Shown here: piece by piece, positions 9,363 to 20,652 of the stretch | How the letters are laid out: the number at the start of each line of letters is the position of its first letter | How positions within the stretch are numbered: position 1 is the first letter of the stretch | From: Pseudomonas sp. WN033 | GTDB taxonomy: Bacteria; Pseudomonadota; Gammaproteobacteria; Pseudomonadales; Pseudomonadaceae | Assembly (NCBI GenBank): GCA_002287035.1 | Contig: NSKG01000009.1 | Coordinates: 62,001-126,000 of the forward strand | Direction: 5' to 3' | DNA: 64,000 nt | Notes under the pieces: generated by a model | Seen by the model: only the letters and a program-made list of their open reading frames with translations | Told to the model about the DNA's origin: nothing | The model's database searches: none | Position numbers and translations under genes: made by a program

Positions 9363-10265
9363 TTACGTCGTTGCCGCCGGGTCAGACTCGGGACGACTGC
9401 TCACTTCCGGCTTTTTCGCTGCGAAGTCATGCTTGGACAGCACGTCACTGAGCACTGTCTGTTCGATATAGCCGCGCTGCCCGGAGCGAGTCGGCAGGCG
9501 CACGATCAGATGCACTTCACCAGCCACCGGAACCTGGATGGTTACCCGCGGTTCGACCGAAGGCACCTCCAGCCCACGCTGGACATTGAAGCGTTTCATG
9601 TAGCGCCGTACTGCCTCAAGGTAAGGCTCGCAGTGACGGTTGGCCGCATCCAGAAACGCCTGCTGGGCGGCCTGCCAGTTGTCCTCGCGCTTGAACGGCA
9701 CGGTGAACACATGGAAGACGAAATCATGGGTGAAGCTTTCGTTGATAACCGGTTCAGAGACGAACAACGCGTTAGGAATGACAATCATCCGACCGGTGCG
9801 CTGATGGGTAATCTTGCCCGGCCCAACCTCCAGAATGGTGGTAGCCAGCAAGCTCTGATCGATCACGTCGCCACGGAAATCCTTGACCTGAATACGATCA
9901 CCGACATTGAACGACCCCGATCCGGTTTTCAGGATCGAGCCGGTTACGCACAGGATCAGCTCCTTGGTCGCCACCACGAAAGCCACAGCGATGGCCACAA
10001 TCGACAGTGCCAGGGTCCGCAGTTCATTGCCCCAGATGATCACCAGTCCCAGTAACAGCAGCAACAGGAACCCATTGCGGGTATTGACCAGCCACTTGCG
10101 CTGCAGCTCGATGGAACTCACTGTCTTGCGAATGAAGCGGCTCGCCAGTGCCCGGGCGATAAAAACCGTCAGCAACAACAACACCGTGCTGACCAGGTGT
10201 TGCCACAAACTATCGGAAATAGTGATGGTGGCCGGCAGTTGACCAAGTGTTTCAAGCATACGCAC
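9363..10265 (-). CDS. Small-conductance mechanosensitive channel (MscS family)
   Basis: A 300-residue inner-membrane channel that should open under membrane tension. Three or so hydrophobic helices occupy residues 20-115, with the pore-lining helix near AIAVAFVVATKELI. The MscS beta domain follows, containing GSFNVGDRIQVKDFRGDVID and GRMIVIPNALFVSEPVIN. The C-terminal cytoplasmic part is charged. The ATG is preceded by CAGGATGTGCGT. It is separated from pnp by a terminator and is probably a single-gene unit. Confidence 0.88.
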   Translation of the reverse strand: MRMLETLGQLPATITISDSLWQHLVSTVLLLLTVFIARALASRFIRKTVSSIELQRKWLVNTRNGFLLLLLLGLVIIWGNELRTLALSIVAIAVAFVVATKELILCVTGSILKTGSGSFNVGDRIQVKDFRGDVIDQSLLATTILEVGPGKITHQRTGRMIVIPNALFVSEPVINESFTHDFVFHVFTVPFKREDNWQAAQQAFLDAANRHCEPYLEAVRRYMKRFNVQRGLEVPSVEPRVTIQVPVAGEVHLIVRLPTRSGQRGYIEQTVLSDVLSKHDFAAKKPEVSSRPESDPAATT

Positions 10266-10354
10266 ATCCTGTTGGCAGCCCCGTGCAAATCGTACCGGGG
10301 TGTAGCGGATAGTGCCTGAGTCATAATCCTCGGTAAAGTGATGCCCTGAAACGC

Positions 10355-10381
10355 AAAAGCCCCGGCAACTTGCCGGGGCTT
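10355..10381 (-). terminator. pnp rho-independent terminator
   Basis: On the minus strand an 11-bp GC-rich hairpin (AGCCCCGGCAA / TTGCCGGGGCT) is followed by TTTTGC. It lies about 30 bases after the pnp stop codon. Confidence 0.85.
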
Positions 10382-10409
10382 AGCGCACTACATCAACACT
10401 GATCGGTTA

Positions 10410-12518
10410 TCAGACGCCCGAGACCTCGGCGGCTTCGACATCCTTCATCGACAGTTTGATCCGACCACGGTTGTCGACGTCCAGGACCAGAACCTTGACT
10501 TCCTGACCTTCCTGCAGCACGTCGGTGACTTTCTCGATGCGCTGGTTGGCGATCTGGGAAATGTGTACCAGACCATCCTTGCCGGGCAGGATGCTGACGA
10601 AGGCACCGAAATCAACGATGCGCTCGACCTTGCCGGTGTAGACCTTGCCGATTTCCGCTTCAGCGGTGATCGCATCAACCCGGGCCTTGGCGGCATTGGC
10701 GGCATCTTTGCTGGCAGCGAAGATCTTGACCATGCCATCGTCGGTGATGTCGATCGAAGCGCCGGTTTCTTCGCAGATACCACGAATAACCGCGCCACCC
10801 TTGCCGATCACGTCGCGGATCTTGTCCGGATCAATCTTCATGCTGATCATGGTCGGGGCGTTGGCCGACAGTTCCTTGCGCGACTCAGGCAGTACTTCGT
10901 TCATCTGTTTGAGGATGTGCAGACGAGCTTCGTTGGCCTGCTGCAGCGCAATTTCCATGATCTCTTCGGTAATACCGTTGATCTTGATGTCCATCTGCAG
11001 CGCAGTGACACCCTTCTCGGTACCGGCAACCTTGAAGTCCATATCGCCCAGGTGATCCTCGTCACCAAGGATGTCGGTCAGGACTGCGAACTTGTCGCCT
11101 TCCTTGACCAGACCCATGGCGATACCGGCTACCGGCGCCTTCAACGGCACACCGGCATCCATCAGCGCCAACGACGCACCACAGACTGACGCCATGGAGC
11201 TGGAGCCGTTGGACTCGGTGATTTCCGACACTACACGGATGCTGTAGGGGAACTGTTCCATGTCAGGCATGACAGCCTGCACACCGCGGCGGGCCAGACG
11301 GCCATGGCCGATTTCACGGCGGCCAGTGCCGCCCATGCGACCACACTCACCGACCGAGTAGGGCGGGAAGTTGTAGTGGAACATGAAGGGCTCTTTGCGC
11401 TCGCCTTCGAGCATGTCCAGCAACTGCGAATCACGAGCGGTACCCAGCGTGGTAACTACCAGCGCCTGAGTCTCGCCACGGGTGAACAGTGCCGAGCCGT
11501 GGGTACGATCCAGTACGCCGACTTCGATGTTCAGCGGACGCACGGTCTTGGTGTCACGGCCATCGATACGCGGGTTGCCGTTGACGATGCTCTCACGCAC
11601 AGTGCGGTATTCGATTTCGCCGAAGGCGTCCTTGACCTCGCCGACCGAAGGCTTGCCTTCCTCGTCGCCGGTCAGGGCAGCAATGGCCTGATCACGCAGC
11701 TCACCCAGGCGCTTGTAGCGATCCTGCTTGATGGTGATGGTGTAGGCCTGGGCGATCTCGGCACCAAACTGGCCCTTGATGGCATCCAGCAGCGCGGTGT
11801 TCTCGACCGGAGCGGTCCACTCGAACGCCGGCTTGGCAGCCTCGGCGGCCAGTTCCTTGATCGCCTGGATCACGGCCTGGAATTCCATGTGGGCATACAG
11901 AACCGCACCCAGCATCTGGTCTTCGGTCAGCTCCTGGGCTTCGGATTCAACCATCAGTACCGCGTCTTCAGTACCGGCCACGACCATGTCCAGACGCGAG
12001 GTCTTGAGCTGTTCGTAGTTGGGGTTGAGGACGTAGCCGGTGTTGTCGTCGAAGCCGACCCGGGCACAGCCGATCGGGCCGCTGAACGGCAGGTTGGCAA
12101 CCGCCAGGGCAGCCGAGGTCCCGATCATCGCGGCCACATCCGGATCAGTGGTCTTATCCGAGGAAACCACGGTGCAGACGACCTGCACTTCGTTCATGAA
12201 GCCTTCGGCGAACAACGGACGAATCGGCCGGTCAATCAGGCGCGAGGTCAGGGTTTCCTTCTCGCTCGGACGGCCTTCACGCTTGAAAAAACCGCCGGGG
12301 ATACGGCCGGCGGCATAGGTTTTTTCGACATAGTGAACCGACAGCGGGAAGAAGTCCTTGCCCGGATCAGCCGACTTGGCGGCAACTACGGTACACAGGA
12401 CGCTGACGGCGTTGTCGATGCTGACCAGCACGGCGCCGGAAGCCTGGCGGGCGATGCGTCCGGTTTCCAGGGTAACGGTACTGTTACCGAATTTGAATTG
12501 CTTGATTACCGGTTTCAC
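10410..12518 (-). CDS. pnp: Polynucleotide phosphorylase
   Basis: A 702-residue 3'-5' exoribonuclease that phosphorolyses mRNA and is a degradosome partner. Two RNase PH-like domains (about 1-220 and 310-540, with [20 protein letters not shown] in the second) flank an alpha-helical linker. KH ([17 protein letters not shown]) and S1 ([21 protein letters not shown]) domains end the chain. Length matches the family. It follows rpsO, and the 93-base gap holds a stem-loop like the RNase III-processed leader known for rpsO-pnp in enteric bacteria. Confidence 0.98.
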   Translation of the reverse strand: MKPVIKQFKFGNSTVTLETGRIARQASGAVLVSIDNAVSVLCTVVAAKSADPGKDFFPLSVHYVEKTYAAGRIPGGFFKREGRPSEKETLTSRLIDRPIRPLFAEGFMNEVQVVCTVVSSDKTTDPDVAAMIGTSAALAVANLPFSGPIGCARVGFDDNTGYVLNPNYEQLKTSRLDMVVAGTEDAVLMVESEAQELTEDQMLGAVLYAHMEFQAVIQAIKELAAEAAKPAFEWTAPVENTALLDAIKGQFGAEIAQAYTITIKQDRYKRLGELRDQAIAALTGDEEGKPSVGEVKDAFGEIEYRTVRESIVNGNPRIDGRDTKTVRPLNIEVGVLDRTHGSALFTRGETQALVVTTLGTARDSQLLDMLEGERKEPFMFHYNFPPYSVGECGRMGGTGRREIGHGRLARRGVQAVMPDMEQFPYSIRVVSEITESNGSSSMASVCGASLALMDAGVPLKAPVAGIAMGLVKEGDKFAVLTDILGDEDHLGDMDFKVAGTEKGVTALQMDIKINGITEEIMEIALQQANEARLHILKQMNEVLPESRKELSANAPTMISMKIDPDKIRDVIGKGGAVIRGICEETGASIDITDDGMVKIFAASKDAANAAKARVDAITAEAEIGKVYTGKVERIVDFGAFVSILPGKDGLVHISQIANQRIEKVTDVLQEGQEVKVLVLDVDNRGRIKLSMKDVEAAEVSGV

Positions 12519-12562
12519 GGTGCTTTCTCTCTCTTCTCTACTTTGCCTTTTGGCGGAATCCT

Positions 12563-12595
12563 GGGCATGACCGGGAATCGGACCCGGTCATGTCC
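12563..12595 (-). other. rpsO-pnp intergenic stem-loop
   Basis: Arms at 12563-12575 and 12583-12595 pair over 13 positions with one imperfect pair, and there is no U-run after it. Position and lack of U-run suggest an RNA processing or autoregulation hairpin in the pnp leader rather than a terminator. This is inference from enteric pnp control. Confidence 0.5.
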
Positions 12596-12611
12596 AAAAG
12601 GGCGAGGTCGC

Positions 12612-12881
12612 TTAGCGACGCAGGCCCAGACGGCCGATCAGATCGCTGTAGCGAGCAACGTCTTTGGACTTCAGGTAGTCCAGCAGCTTACGACGCTGGT
12701 TAACCATGCGGATCAGACCACGACGGGAGTGGTGGTCCTTGCCGTTTTCCTTGAAGTGACCTTGCAGCTTGTTGATGTTGGCGGTCAACAGCGCTACCTG
12801 GACTTCCGGGGAACCGGTGTCACCTTCGCCACGCTTGTACTCGGCTACGATTGCGGCCTTATCTTCAACACTCAGTGCCAT
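12612..12881 (-). CDS. rpsO: 30S ribosomal protein S15
   Basis: An 89-residue primary 16S rRNA-binding protein of the small-subunit platform. The family pattern is complete: [70 protein letters not shown] precedes the ATG. It lies between truB and pnp as in most gammaproteobacteria. Confidence 0.98.
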   Translation of the reverse strand: MALSVEDKAAIVAEYKRGEGDTGSPEVQVALLTANINKLQGHFKENGKDHHSRRGLIRMVNQRRKLLDYLKSKDVARYSDLIGRLGLRR

Positions 12882-12972
12882 CTCTTTACTTCCTCTGAGG
12901 TAACAGGCCAGGGCCTTTGCCCTGTGTGATATAGCGAGAAATGACCGTGCCTGTTGACAGCCACCCTCGTGA

Positions 12973-13020
12973 TGACCCGATTCGGGTCAACCAGGTATCC
13001 GTCGGCTACTGCCGACGGAT
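12973..13020. repeat. Two tandem palindromes between truB and rpsO
   Basis: TGACCCGA-T-TCGGGTCA (12973-12989) is a perfect 8-bp hairpin, and ATCCGTCGGC-TACT-GCCGACGGAT (12997-13020) a perfect 10-bp hairpin. They sit just after the truB stop, on the path into rpsO. No U-run follows, so they look like processing or pausing elements. Confidence 0.55.
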
Positions 13021-13027
13021 GCAAACC

Positions 13028-13948
13028 TCATGCATTGAAGCGCAACAAACGCTTCGGCGCCACCCGCGCATCATCGGTCATCTCGCCGATACCGATGAAA
13101 CGCCCGGAAGGCTCATACAACCGGACCATGCCGAAAGCCGGAGCACCCGGCACCCGGACCGCCTGGCCATGGTTCAGGTAATAGGCGGTCTGCTCGGTGA
13201 GCTGGACCACCGGCCAATCCCCCAGCCCGCTGTCGATCGGCAGCAGCAGATCGTCCAGAGCTTCAGCCCCGCCGTCAGCGTGACGTTGCTCGAGAGTATC
13301 CAGACTGACCGCCTGGGGCAGGCTAAACGGCCCGGCCTGAATCCGCCGCAGTTCAGCAACATGCGCGCCACAACCCAACGCCTGGCCGATATCCTCGACC
13401 AGCGTACGAATATAGGTGCCCTTGCTGCAGTGCACCTCCAAGCGTAGCCGATCGCCGTCAAGCCCAAGCAGTTGCAAACGCGATATTCTAACAGATCGCG
13501 CCTGACGCTCCACCGTCTCGCCGGCCCGGGCCAGCTTGTACAGCGGCTGCCCGCCCTGCTTTAGTGCCGAGTACATCGGCGGAATCTGCTCGATATCGCC
13601 GGTAAAACGCGGCAACAAGGCTTCGACCTGAGCCAGCTCGACTGCCACCGGGCGCATTTCCAGCACATCGCCTTCAGCGTCGCCGGTGGTAGTGGTCATG
13701 CCCAGCCGTGCCTCGGTGACATAGGCCTTGTCGGCGTCCAGCAGAAACTGCGAAAACTTGGTCGCCTCGCCCAGGCACAGCGGCAGCACGCCACTGGCCA
13801 GCGGATCGAGACTGCCGGTATGTCCGCCCTTGTTGGCGTTGAACAGCCAGCGCACCTTTTGCAGCGCGGCATTGGAGGTCATACCCAGGGGCTTGTCGAG
13901 AATCAGGATGCCGTCGATATCACGGCGTTTGTTACGCGGACGCGACAC
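13028..13948 (-). CDS. truB: tRNA pseudouridine(55) synthase
   Basis: A 306-residue enzyme that makes pseudouridine 55 in the T-loop of tRNAs. The N-terminal [20 protein letters not shown] and the catalytic [22 protein letters not shown] (aspartate in SLDPLA) are typical, as is [27 protein letters not shown]-like C-terminal domain ends the protein. The start is 3 bases after the rbfA stop, so it is translated in the same operon. Confidence 0.97.
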   Translation of the reverse strand: MSRPRNKRRDIDGILILDKPLGMTSNAALQKVRWLFNANKGGHTGSLDPLASGVLPLCLGEATKFSQFLLDADKAYVTEARLGMTTTTGDAEGDVLEMRPVAVELAQVEALLPRFTGDIEQIPPMYSALKQGGQPLYKLARAGETVERQARSVRISRLQLLGLDGDRLRLEVHCSKGTYIRTLVEDIGQALGCGAHVAELRRIQAGPFSLPQAVSLDTLEQRHADGGAEALDDLLLPIDSGLGDWPVVQLTEQTAYYLNHGQAVRVPGAPAFGMVRLYEPSGRFIGIGEMTDDARVAPKRLLRFNA

Positions 13949-13951
13949 CGG

Positions 13952-14338
13952 CTACTCCTCGCCATCCTTCGGATGCTTGCGATCTTCGGCCACCGCCCGC
14001 TCGATCAGCGACGACAAGTGCACGCCACGGCGCACGCTCTCGTCATAATGGAAATGCAGGTGCGGGATGCTGCGCAGCTTCATGGCCCGCCCCAGCTGCA
14101 TACGCAGAAAGCCGGCGGCGTCCTTCAAAATCTCCTGATTGAGCGCAACATCTTCGTCACTGTCCTTGCCCAGCAAGGTGAAAAACACCTTGGCATGAGC
14201 CAGGTCGCGGCTAACTTCAACCGCGGTAATGGTCACCATGCCCAGACGCGGGTCTTTAACCTCGCGCTGGACCAGTAGCGCCAGTTCACGCTGCATCTGG
14301 TCGGCAACCCGCTGGGTACGGCTGTATTCTTTGGCCAT
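13952..14338 (-). CDS. rbfA: 30S ribosome-binding factor A
   Basis: A 128-residue KH-fold assembly factor that binds the 5' region of 16S rRNA and helps late 30S maturation and cold adaptation. [20 protein letters not shown] and [26 protein letters not shown] match the family. I chose the ATG at 14338 because homologues start [10 protein letters not shown]; the in-frame ATG at 14356 adds six residues without support. It sits between infB and truB as usual. Confidence 0.96.
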   Translation of the reverse strand: MAKEYSRTQRVADQMQRELALLVQREVKDPRLGMVTITAVEVSRDLAHAKVFFTLLGKDSDEDVALNQEILKDAAGFLRMQLGRAMKLRSIPHLHFHYDESVRRGVHLSSLIERAVAEDRKHPKDGEE

Positions 14339-14363
14339 AATTTCAGTTCTACTCAAAAGCGTG

Positions 14364-14425
14364 AAGCTGAAAGCCCGAAGCTGGGAGTCACGCGAGCAAC
14401 TCCCAGCTTCGGACTTCCAGCTTCT
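14364..14425 (-). repeat. Long inverted repeat between infB and rbfA
   Basis: Arms 14364-14389 and 14400-14425 pair over 26 positions around a 10-base loop. In the minus-strand (infB-rbfA) transcript the two imperfect positions become G-U pairs; on the plus strand they are A-C mismatches. It resembles REP-like intergenic palindromes but shows selection as RNA on the coding strand. Confidence 0.7.
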
Positions 14426-14434
14426 GGCCTGGGT

Positions 14435-16975
14435 TTAGAGCGTGCGTGCAACCTGGACCTTCTCGAATACCTCGATCCGGTCACCAGCACGTACGTCATT
14501 GTAGTTCTTCACGCCGATACCGCACTCCATGCCATTACGCACTTCGGCGACATCGTCCTTGAAGCGGCGCAGCGACTCCAGCTCACCTTCGTAGATCACC
14601 ACGTCGTCGCGCAGCACACGGATCGGGCGATTACGATGGACGGTACCTTCGATGACCATACAACCAGCCACCGCACCGAACTTCGGCGAACGGAACACAT
14701 CACGCACTTCGGCAACACCCAGAATCTGCTCGCGAACATCGCTGCCGAGCATACCAGTCAGTGCCTTCTTGACATCATCGATGATGTCGTAGATCACACT
14801 GTAGTAGCGCAGGTCGATGCCTTCGCTCTCGATGATCTTGCGCGCAGTGGCGTCAGCCCGGACGTTGAAGCCGAAGATTACCGCGTTGGAAGCCAGCGCC
14901 AGGTTGGCGTCGGTTTCGGTGATACCACCCACCCCGCCAGAGACAATCTTGACCTGAACTTCCTCGTTACCCAGATCGCTGAGCGAGCCCATCAGAGCCT
15001 CCAGCGAACCACGCACGTCGGCCTTGAGAACGACGTTGAGAGTCTTCTTCTCGTCCTGACCCATGCTTTCGAACATGTTCTCGAGCTTGGCCGATTGCTG
15101 ACGCGCCAGCTTGATTTCGCGGAACTTGCCCTGACGGAACAGTGCCACTTCACGGGCCTTCTTCTCGTCGGATACCACAGTCAGCTCATCACCAGCATCC
15201 GGGGTGCCATCCAGACCCAGGATCTCGACCGGAATCGACGGACCAGCTTCCTTGATCGGCTGGCCGTTCTCATCGAGCATCGCCCGCACCCGGCCATAGT
15301 TGACCCCGGCCAGCACGATGTCACCCTGGCGCAAGGTACCATTCTGCACCAGCACGGTGGCAACCGGGCCACGGCCCTTGTCCAGCCGCGACTCAACCAC
15401 CACACCCTTGCCCGGAGCCGACGGCTGAGCCTTGAGTTCAAGTACTTCGGCCTGCAGCAGGACGGCTTCCAGCAGTTCGTCGATACCAGTACCGACCTTG
15501 GCTGAGACGTGGACAAACATGGTGTCGCCACCCCACTCTTCGGGGATCACGTCACGCGCGGCCAGATCGTTCTTGATCCGATCCGGATCAGCATCTTCCT
15601 TGTCGATCTTGTTCACCGCCACCACGATCGGCACACCAGCAGCCTTGGCATGCTGTACGGCCTCTTCGGTCTGCGGCATCACACCGTCGTCGGCGGCCAC
15701 GACCAGGATCACGATATCAGTGGCCTGGGCACCACGGGCACGCATCGCGGTAAAGGCGGCGTGACCGGGGGTGTCGAGGAAGGTAACCATGCCACGCTCG
15801 GTTTCAACGTGGTAGGCGCCGATGTGCTGGGTAATACCGCCAGCCTCACCGGCCGCAACCTTGGCCCGGCGAATATAGTCGAGCAACGAGGTCTTGCCGT
15901 GGTCGACGTGACCCATGACGGTCACCACCGGCGCGCGCGACACTTCTTCGCCCTCGAAATGCATCGACTCGACCAGTTTGTCTTCGATATCGCTCTCACG
16001 GACCTGCTTGACCTTGTGCCCCATGTCTTCGGCCACAATGCTGGCAGTGTCCTGATCCAGCACCTGGTTGATAGTTACCATGGTGCCGTTCTTGAACATG
16101 TATTTGATGACCTCGGCTGCCTTCACCGACATCTTCTGGGCCAGTTCGGCCACGGTGATGGTTTCGCCGATCACAACTTCGCGCACTAGAGGTCCTGTGG
16201 GCTTCTCGAACCCATGCTGATTGCGTTTCTTGGCCTTGAGTTTGCCACCGCCGCCACGACGCCGGCTCAGACCGTCCTCATCCTCGATGATACGAGCGGT
16301 CTGACGGGCCTTGTCCTTGCCACCATGACCACCAGCGCGCTTACGATTGCGCTCTTCCTCTTCCTCTGCCCGGCTTGGCTTGCGCCGGTGCTCTTCCTTC
16401 TTCTTGGCCGGCTCAGCTGCGGCAGGCGCGGCAGCAGCGGGTGCGGCGGCAACCGCGGCAACCGCGGCAACCGGCTCCGGCTGTTTGACCGGCTCCTGAA
16501 CAGCAGGCTCAGCCTTCACAGCCTCGGCCTTAAGCCGCTCTTCCTCGGCCTTGCGTGCGCTCTCCTCAGCCGCCAGGCGAGCTTCTTCCTCAGCCTTGCG
16601 CCGGGCTTCCTCAGCCCGCTGACGTGCTTCTTCAGCAGCACGCAGCTCTTCCAGCTCGCGCTGACGCTCGGCTTCCAGTTCGGCCGGATCACGTTTGACG
16701 TAAGTTTTCTTCTTACGCACTTCGACGTTGACCGTCTTGCTGCCGGACACCTTCAGGGTGCTGACTGTCTTGCGCTGCAAAGTAATCTTGCGCGGCTCGC
16801 TGGCCGACTCGCCATGTGCACTCTTGAGGAATGCCAACAGAGCCTGCTTCTCCTCATCGGAAACCGATTGCTCCGGGCCGGTCTGTTTTAGACCTGCTTC
16901 TTTCATCTGTTGCAGCAGGCGCTCTACCGGCGTTCCTACCACACTAGCCAATTCTTTGACCGTCACTTCCGCCAT
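14435..16975 (-). CDS. infB: Translation initiation factor IF-2
   Basis: An 846-residue GTPase that brings initiator tRNA to the 30S subunit. The N-terminal IF2_N module ([25 protein letters not shown]) is followed by a long Lys/Glu/Ala-rich charged stretch (about 90-250), a second IF2_N, and the G domain with [17 protein letters not shown] and NKID. Beta-barrel and C-terminal tRNA-binding domains follow. Length is normal for pseudomonads. Alternative internal starts (IF2-beta) were not resolved. Confidence 0.98.
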   Translation of the reverse strand: MAEVTVKELASVVGTPVERLLQQMKEAGLKQTGPEQSVSDEEKQALLAFLKSAHGESASEPRKITLQRKTVSTLKVSGSKTVNVEVRKKKTYVKRDPAELEAERQRELEELRAAEEARQRAEEARRKAEEEARLAAEESARKAEEERLKAEAVKAEPAVQEPVKQPEPVAAVAAVAAAPAAAAPAAAEPAKKKEEHRRKPSRAEEEEERNRKRAGGHGGKDKARQTARIIEDEDGLSRRRGGGGKLKAKKRNQHGFEKPTGPLVREVVIGETITVAELAQKMSVKAAEVIKYMFKNGTMVTINQVLDQDTASIVAEDMGHKVKQVRESDIEDKLVESMHFEGEEVSRAPVVTVMGHVDHGKTSLLDYIRRAKVAAGEAGGITQHIGAYHVETERGMVTFLDTPGHAAFTAMRARGAQATDIVILVVAADDGVMPQTEEAVQHAKAAGVPIVVAVNKIDKEDADPDRIKNDLAARDVIPEEWGGDTMFVHVSAKVGTGIDELLEAVLLQAEVLELKAQPSAPGKGVVVESRLDKGRGPVATVLVQNGTLRQGDIVLAGVNYGRVRAMLDENGQPIKEAGPSIPVEILGLDGTPDAGDELTVVSDEKKAREVALFRQGKFREIKLARQQSAKLENMFESMGQDEKKTLNVVLKADVRGSLEALMGSLSDLGNEEVQVKIVSGGVGGITETDANLALASNAVIFGFNVRADATARKIIESEGIDLRYYSVIYDIIDDVKKALTGMLGSDVREQILGVAEVRDVFRSPKFGAVAGCMVIEGTVHRNRPIRVLRDDVVIYEGELESLRRFKDDVAEVRNGMECGIGVKNYNDVRAGDRIEVFEKVQVARTL

Positions 16976-17036
16976 TCACTTCTCTCCTCAGTCGGGTCCG
17001 TGCGTTACCGCAGGGTGATGTCACCAAACCGACCGG

Positions 17037-18518
17037 TTATTCAAACCAGGGCGCGCGGGCGGCCATGATCAGGGCGCCAGCCCGCTCTTCGTCCATGCCG
17101 TCGATATCGAGCAGATCATCGACAGACTGTTCGGCCAGGTCTTCCATACACAGGATGCCCTTGGCAGCGAGTTGGAAGGCCAGAGCACGGTCCATGCCTT
17201 CCATGTTGAGCAGGTCGTCAGCCGGCTGAGCCTCTTCGAGTTTCTCCTCGTTGGCGATGGCCTTGGTCAACAGACGATCCTTGGCCCGGGCGCGCAGCTC
17301 ATTGACGATATCCTCGTCGAAGCCATCGATATCCAGCATTTCTTCCATCGGGACGTAGGCGATTTCCTCCAGCGAGGTGAAACCTTCCTCGACCAGTACC
17401 TGCGCCAGTTCCTCATCCACATCCAGCTCGTCGATGAAGACCTTGAGCACGTCGCCGGTTTCCGCTTCCTGCTTGGCGCGGATCTCGTCTTCGGTCATTA
17501 CGTTGAGGGTCCAGCCGGTCAGTTGGCTGGCCAGACGAACGTTCTGGCCGTTGCGACCAATGGCTTGGGCCAGATTGTCCTCAGCCACTGCCAGATCGAT
17601 GGTATGAGCATCTTCATCGAGAATGATCGAAGCTACTTCAGCCGGGGCCATGGCGTTGATCACGAACTGGGCCAGGTTGTCGTCCCACAGCACGATGTCG
17701 ACACGCTCGCCACCCAGTTCACCGGATACGGCCTGAACCCGCGAGCCGCGCATACCGATGCAGGCGCCCTGCGGATCAATGCGCTTGTCCTTGGAGCGAA
17801 CTGCAATCTTGGCCCGCGAGCCCGGATCCCGGGCAGCGCCCATGACCTCGATCAGCTCTTCGGCGATTTCCGGCACTTCAATGCGGAACAACTCGATGAT
17901 CATTTCCGGGCAGGCACGCGACAGCACCAGTTGCGGGCCGCGATTTTCGGTACGGATATCCTTGAGCAGGGCACGGATGCGCACGCCGGTACGGAAGGTT
18001 TCACGCGGAATCATTTCCTCGCGCGGCAGCACGGCCTCGGCGTTGTTGCCCAGGTCAACGATGATGCTGTCGCGGGTCACCTTTTTCACCGTACCGCTGA
18101 TGATTTCACCCAGACGGTCGCGATAGGCGTCAACGACCTGGGCACGCTCGGCTTCGCGGACCTTCTGCACGATCACCTGTTTGGCAATCTGGGCAGCGAT
18201 GCGGCCAAATTCGATCGACTCGATCTTCTCTTCGATCACGTCGCCAATGTTCAGCGCGGCATCACGCTCCTGAGCCTGATCCAGCGTCAGTTGCATATCA
18301 GGCTCTTCGAAGTCTTCATCAGCTACTACGGTCCAGCGACGGAAGGTCTCGTAGTTGCCGGTATGGCGATTAATCTCCACCCGGACATCCACCTCGTCCT
18401 CGTAGCGCTTCTTGGTGGCCGTAGCCAGCGCCAGCTCCAGCGCCTCGAAAATGACTCCAGGCGGTACGCCTTTCTCATTGGAAACGGATTCCACAACCAG
18501 CAGCACTTCTTTGCTCAT
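17037..18518 (-). CDS. nusA: Transcription termination/antitermination factor NusA
   Basis: A 493-residue RNA polymerase elongation factor. An N-terminal polymerase-binding domain is followed by S1 ([23 protein letters not shown]), two KH domains (with [22 protein letters not shown] and [15 protein letters not shown]) and two acidic AR repeats ([18 protein letters not shown] and [19 protein letters not shown]). The gene lies between rimP and infB in the classic operon, which NusA itself feedback-controls in E. coli. Confidence 0.98.
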   Translation of the reverse strand: MSKEVLLVVESVSNEKGVPPGVIFEALELALATATKKRYEDEVDVRVEINRHTGNYETFRRWTVVADEDFEEPDMQLTLDQAQERDAALNIGDVIEEKIESIEFGRIAAQIAKQVIVQKVREAERAQVVDAYRDRLGEIISGTVKKVTRDSIIVDLGNNAEAVLPREEMIPRETFRTGVRIRALLKDIRTENRGPQLVLSRACPEMIIELFRIEVPEIAEELIEVMGAARDPGSRAKIAVRSKDKRIDPQGACIGMRGSRVQAVSGELGGERVDIVLWDDNLAQFVINAMAPAEVASIILDEDAHTIDLAVAEDNLAQAIGRNGQNVRLASQLTGWTLNVMTEDEIRAKQEAETGDVLKVFIDELDVDEELAQVLVEEGFTSLEEIAYVPMEEMLDIDGFDEDIVNELRARAKDRLLTKAIANEEKLEEAQPADDLLNMEGMDRALAFQLAAKGILCMEDLAEQSVDDLLDIDGMDEERAGALIMAARAPWFE

Positions 18519-18568
18519 CGTATGCCTCGCCTAACGCCGTCCATTGGGTAACTTACGCCCCAAAACCT

Positions 18569-19024
18569 TCAGAACCGGGGAATGATGTTGCCCTTGTCGA
18601 TTGAGTCGATCGGCAACAAGTACTCGTGATCATCCACCTGGATAACCACCTCGTCACCCTCCACACCGCGGAGGATGCCCTGAAAATTGCGCCGCCCATC
18701 GAATGGTGTACGCAGGCGAATCTTTGCCTGTTCACCGACATAGGCAGCATACTGCTCAAGCTTGAACAACGGACGATCCATCCCCGGCGACGACACCTCC
18801 AGGGTGTAGTCATTGGTAATCGGATCCTCAACATCCAATACCGCACTCAACTGCCGACTGACCGTAGCGCAGGCCTCTACATCTATGCCATCGGCATGCT
18901 CGATGTACACCCGCAGCAGGGTATGCTTGCCCTGCGAAAGGTACTCGATACCCCAGCATTGATAGCCCAAAGCCTCAATACTCGGGGCCAGCATGGCCTC
19001 CAACTCAGTCTGCTTGCCGGACAA
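18569..19024 (-). CDS. rimP: Ribosome maturation factor RimP (TTG start)
   Basis: A 151-residue protein needed for 30S assembly. Homologues begin MSSKLEQLQALLAPVVEALG; here the matching segment [20 protein letters not shown] begins with TTG at 19024, preceded at good spacing by AGAGGCG. The longer frame from an ATG at 19096 would run toward the tRNA terminator and has no homology, so TTG is the likely start. [10 protein letters not shown] and NFQGILRG are family motifs. It is the first gene of the rimP-nusA-infB operon. Confidence 0.93.
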   Translation of the reverse strand: MSGKQTELEAMLAPSIEALGYQCWGIEYLSQGKHTLLRVYIEHADGIDVEACATVSRQLSAVLDVEDPITNDYTLEVSSPGMDRPLFKLEQYAAYVGEQAKIRLRTPFDGRRNFQGILRGVEGDEVVIQVDDHEYLLPIDSIDKGNIIPRF

Positions 19025-19125
19025 ATTCAGCGCCTCTTTCAAACACGAACAAAAAATGGGCCCTTGGCCCATCCTGGATCTGGCCACCCCATGCACCAGT
19101 CACGGAGTCCAGACAACTAGCTAAG

Positions 19126-19146
19126 AAAAAGCCCCTCTGAAGGGGC
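19126..19146 (-). terminator. Terminator after tRNA-fMet
   Basis: On the minus strand GCCCCT-TCAG-AGGGGC is followed by TTTTTC. It ends the tRNA transcript before rimP, which then needs its own promoter or readthrough. Confidence 0.8.
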
Positions 19147-19154
19147 CCTGTGAC

Positions 19155-19231
<77 letters not shown>

Positions 19232-19301
19232 TCGAATCTTAGGGCGTGGATTATACGCCCGGACGCCTAACAAGACAACCGGGCAACGCCCTTGCAATGA
19301 T

Positions 19302-19328
19302 CAGAGCCCACATGTCGGGCTCTGTTTT
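19302..19328. terminator. Hairpin between the two tRNA genes
   Basis: CAGAGCCC and GGGCTCTG pair around a 6-base loop, with TTTT following on the plus strand. It lies directly after tRNA-Leu and may end its transcript, although the better U-run is on the opposite strand. Confidence 0.4.
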
Positions 19329-19331
19329 GAT

Positions 19332-19416
19332 TGGTGCGGAAGATGGGACTCGAACCCATACACCCTAAGGCACTACCCCCTCAAGATAGCGTGTCTACCA
19401 ATTCCACCACTTCCGC
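19332..19416 (-). tRNA. tRNA-Leu (GAG)
   Basis: An 85-base class II tRNA with long variable arm and encoded CCA. The acceptor GCGGAAG pairs with CTTCCGC, and the anticodon loop reads CTTGAGG, giving GAG (reads CUC/CUU). It sits just downstream of secG on the same strand, the usual secG-tRNA-Leu neighbourhood. Confidence 0.95.
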
Positions 19417-19429
19417 AAAACTGTTTGGC

Positions 19430-19810
19430 TTACTCAGCGCTCGGCACATCATCCGAGACTGGAGCCTGAGGGACCTGGCCTTCCACTTCCAGCACAGGTA
19501 CATCTTCGCTGATCATCGGAGCCGGCTGCGTTTGCAGCGCCGGACTCGGCAGACCGGCATCACGCTCGAAACTGGCCTTGTTACTGGCGTAATAAGCCAG
19601 ACCCAGCGAGGTGACGAAGAATACAGTGGCCAGCACAGCAGTCAAGCGACTCAAAAAAGTAGCTGAACCCTGGCTGCCAAACACGGTGCCCGACGCACCC
19701 GCACCAAAGGACGCACCGGTCTCGGCACCCTTACCCTGCTGCATGAGCACCAACCCAACCAAGGCAATGGCGACCAGCAGGTGAATAACCACAACTACGG
19801 TTTCAATCAT
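19430..19810 (-). CDS. secG: Preprotein translocase subunit SecG
   Basis: A 126-residue inner-membrane protein of SecYEG that assists protein export. Two membrane helices ([19 protein letters not shown] and [19 protein letters not shown]) flank the conserved [20 protein letters not shown] loop. The C-terminus is acidic and Pro-rich, as in pseudomonads. Its ATG overlaps the tpiA stop (TAATG). Confidence 0.96.
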   Translation of the reverse strand: MIETVVVVIHLLVAIALVGLVLMQQGKGAETGASFGAGASGTVFGSQGSATFLSRLTAVLATVFFVTSLGLAYYASNKASFERDAGLPSPALQTQPAPMISEDVPVLEVEGQVPQAPVSDDVPSAE

Positions 19811-20568
19811 TACACACGTCCCGCGGCACGAGCGATCGCACCAAACTCTTCAGCGTTGAGGGAGGCACCACCAATCAACCCCCCATCGATATCCGGCATG
19901 GCAAACAACGCCTCGGCGTTATCTGCCTTCACACTACCGCCGTACACAATCTGCACCATCCTGGCCTGCTCGTCATCGAGCAATGCCAGACGCGCGCGAA
20001 TCATGGCGTGCACATCCTGAGCCTGCTCAGGACTTGCCGTCAAGCCCGTACCAATGGCCCAGACCGGCTCATACGCCAACACACCTTGCGCCAGACCACC
20101 GACGCCAAAGGCATCCAGTACTACCTGGAGCTGCCGACCGATGACATCAGCCGTTTCACCAGCATCGCGCTCAGCCTGGGTTTCCCCAACACAGAGCACT
20201 GGACGCAGACCGCAGGCCAGTGCCGCAGCAAACTTGCGCTTGACCACTTCATCGCTTTCACCGAACAGAGTCCGGCGCTCGGAGTGACCAACCAGCACAT
20301 ACTCACAACCAGCGTCACGTAGCTGAGCTGGCGATATCTCGCCGGTCAGCGCACCAGGCTCGGCCTGATGAGCACAACTTTGCCCGCCAATACGGATCGG
20401 GCCGGCTGCCAGCGCTTCGCGGCAACGCTCGATATAGAGCGCCGGCGGCGCAATCATCAGCTCCACCTGCTCAGGCCAGTCCTGCTGGGACAGAGCCACC
20501 AGCAGCGCATCGACGGATTGCCGTGTACCGTGCATTTTCCAGTTTCCGGCGACCAACGGACGACGCAT
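19810..20568 (-). CDS. tpiA: Triosephosphate isomerase
   Basis: A 252-residue TIM barrel that interconverts DHAP and glyceraldehyde-3-phosphate in glycolysis. Catalytic residues are visible: Asn-Trp-Lys in AGNWKMHG, His in [12 protein letters not shown], and Glu in [21 protein letters not shown] is the phosphate-binding loop. Length is standard. It is translationally coupled to secG. Confidence 0.98.
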   Translation of the reverse strand: MRRPLVAGNWKMHGTRQSVDALLVALSQQDWPEQVELMIAPPALYIERCREALAAGPIRIGGQSCAHQAEPGALTGEISPAQLRDAGCEYVLVGHSERRTLFGESDEVVKRKFAAALACGLRPVLCVGETQAERDAGETADVIGRQLQVVLDAFGVGGLAQGVLAYEPVWAIGTGLTASPEQAQDVHAMIRARLALLDDEQARMVQIVYGGSVKADNAEALFAMPDIDGGLIGGASLNAEEFGAIARAAGRV

Positions 20569-20652
20569 GCCTAACCTCTCAGCTCAAGCGGGCGCCAATG
20601 TTAACCAAGATGCCCGAACGACACAACCGCCTTTTTGAGCTTTAAGGAACTT

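Noticed and set aside
11304..12929. 541-codon plus-strand frame opposite pnp and rpsO
   Set aside because: Spans two certain genes and their gap; no family features.
17172..18551. 459-codon plus-strand frame opposite nusA
   Set aside because: Antisense shadow; no start site or domain.
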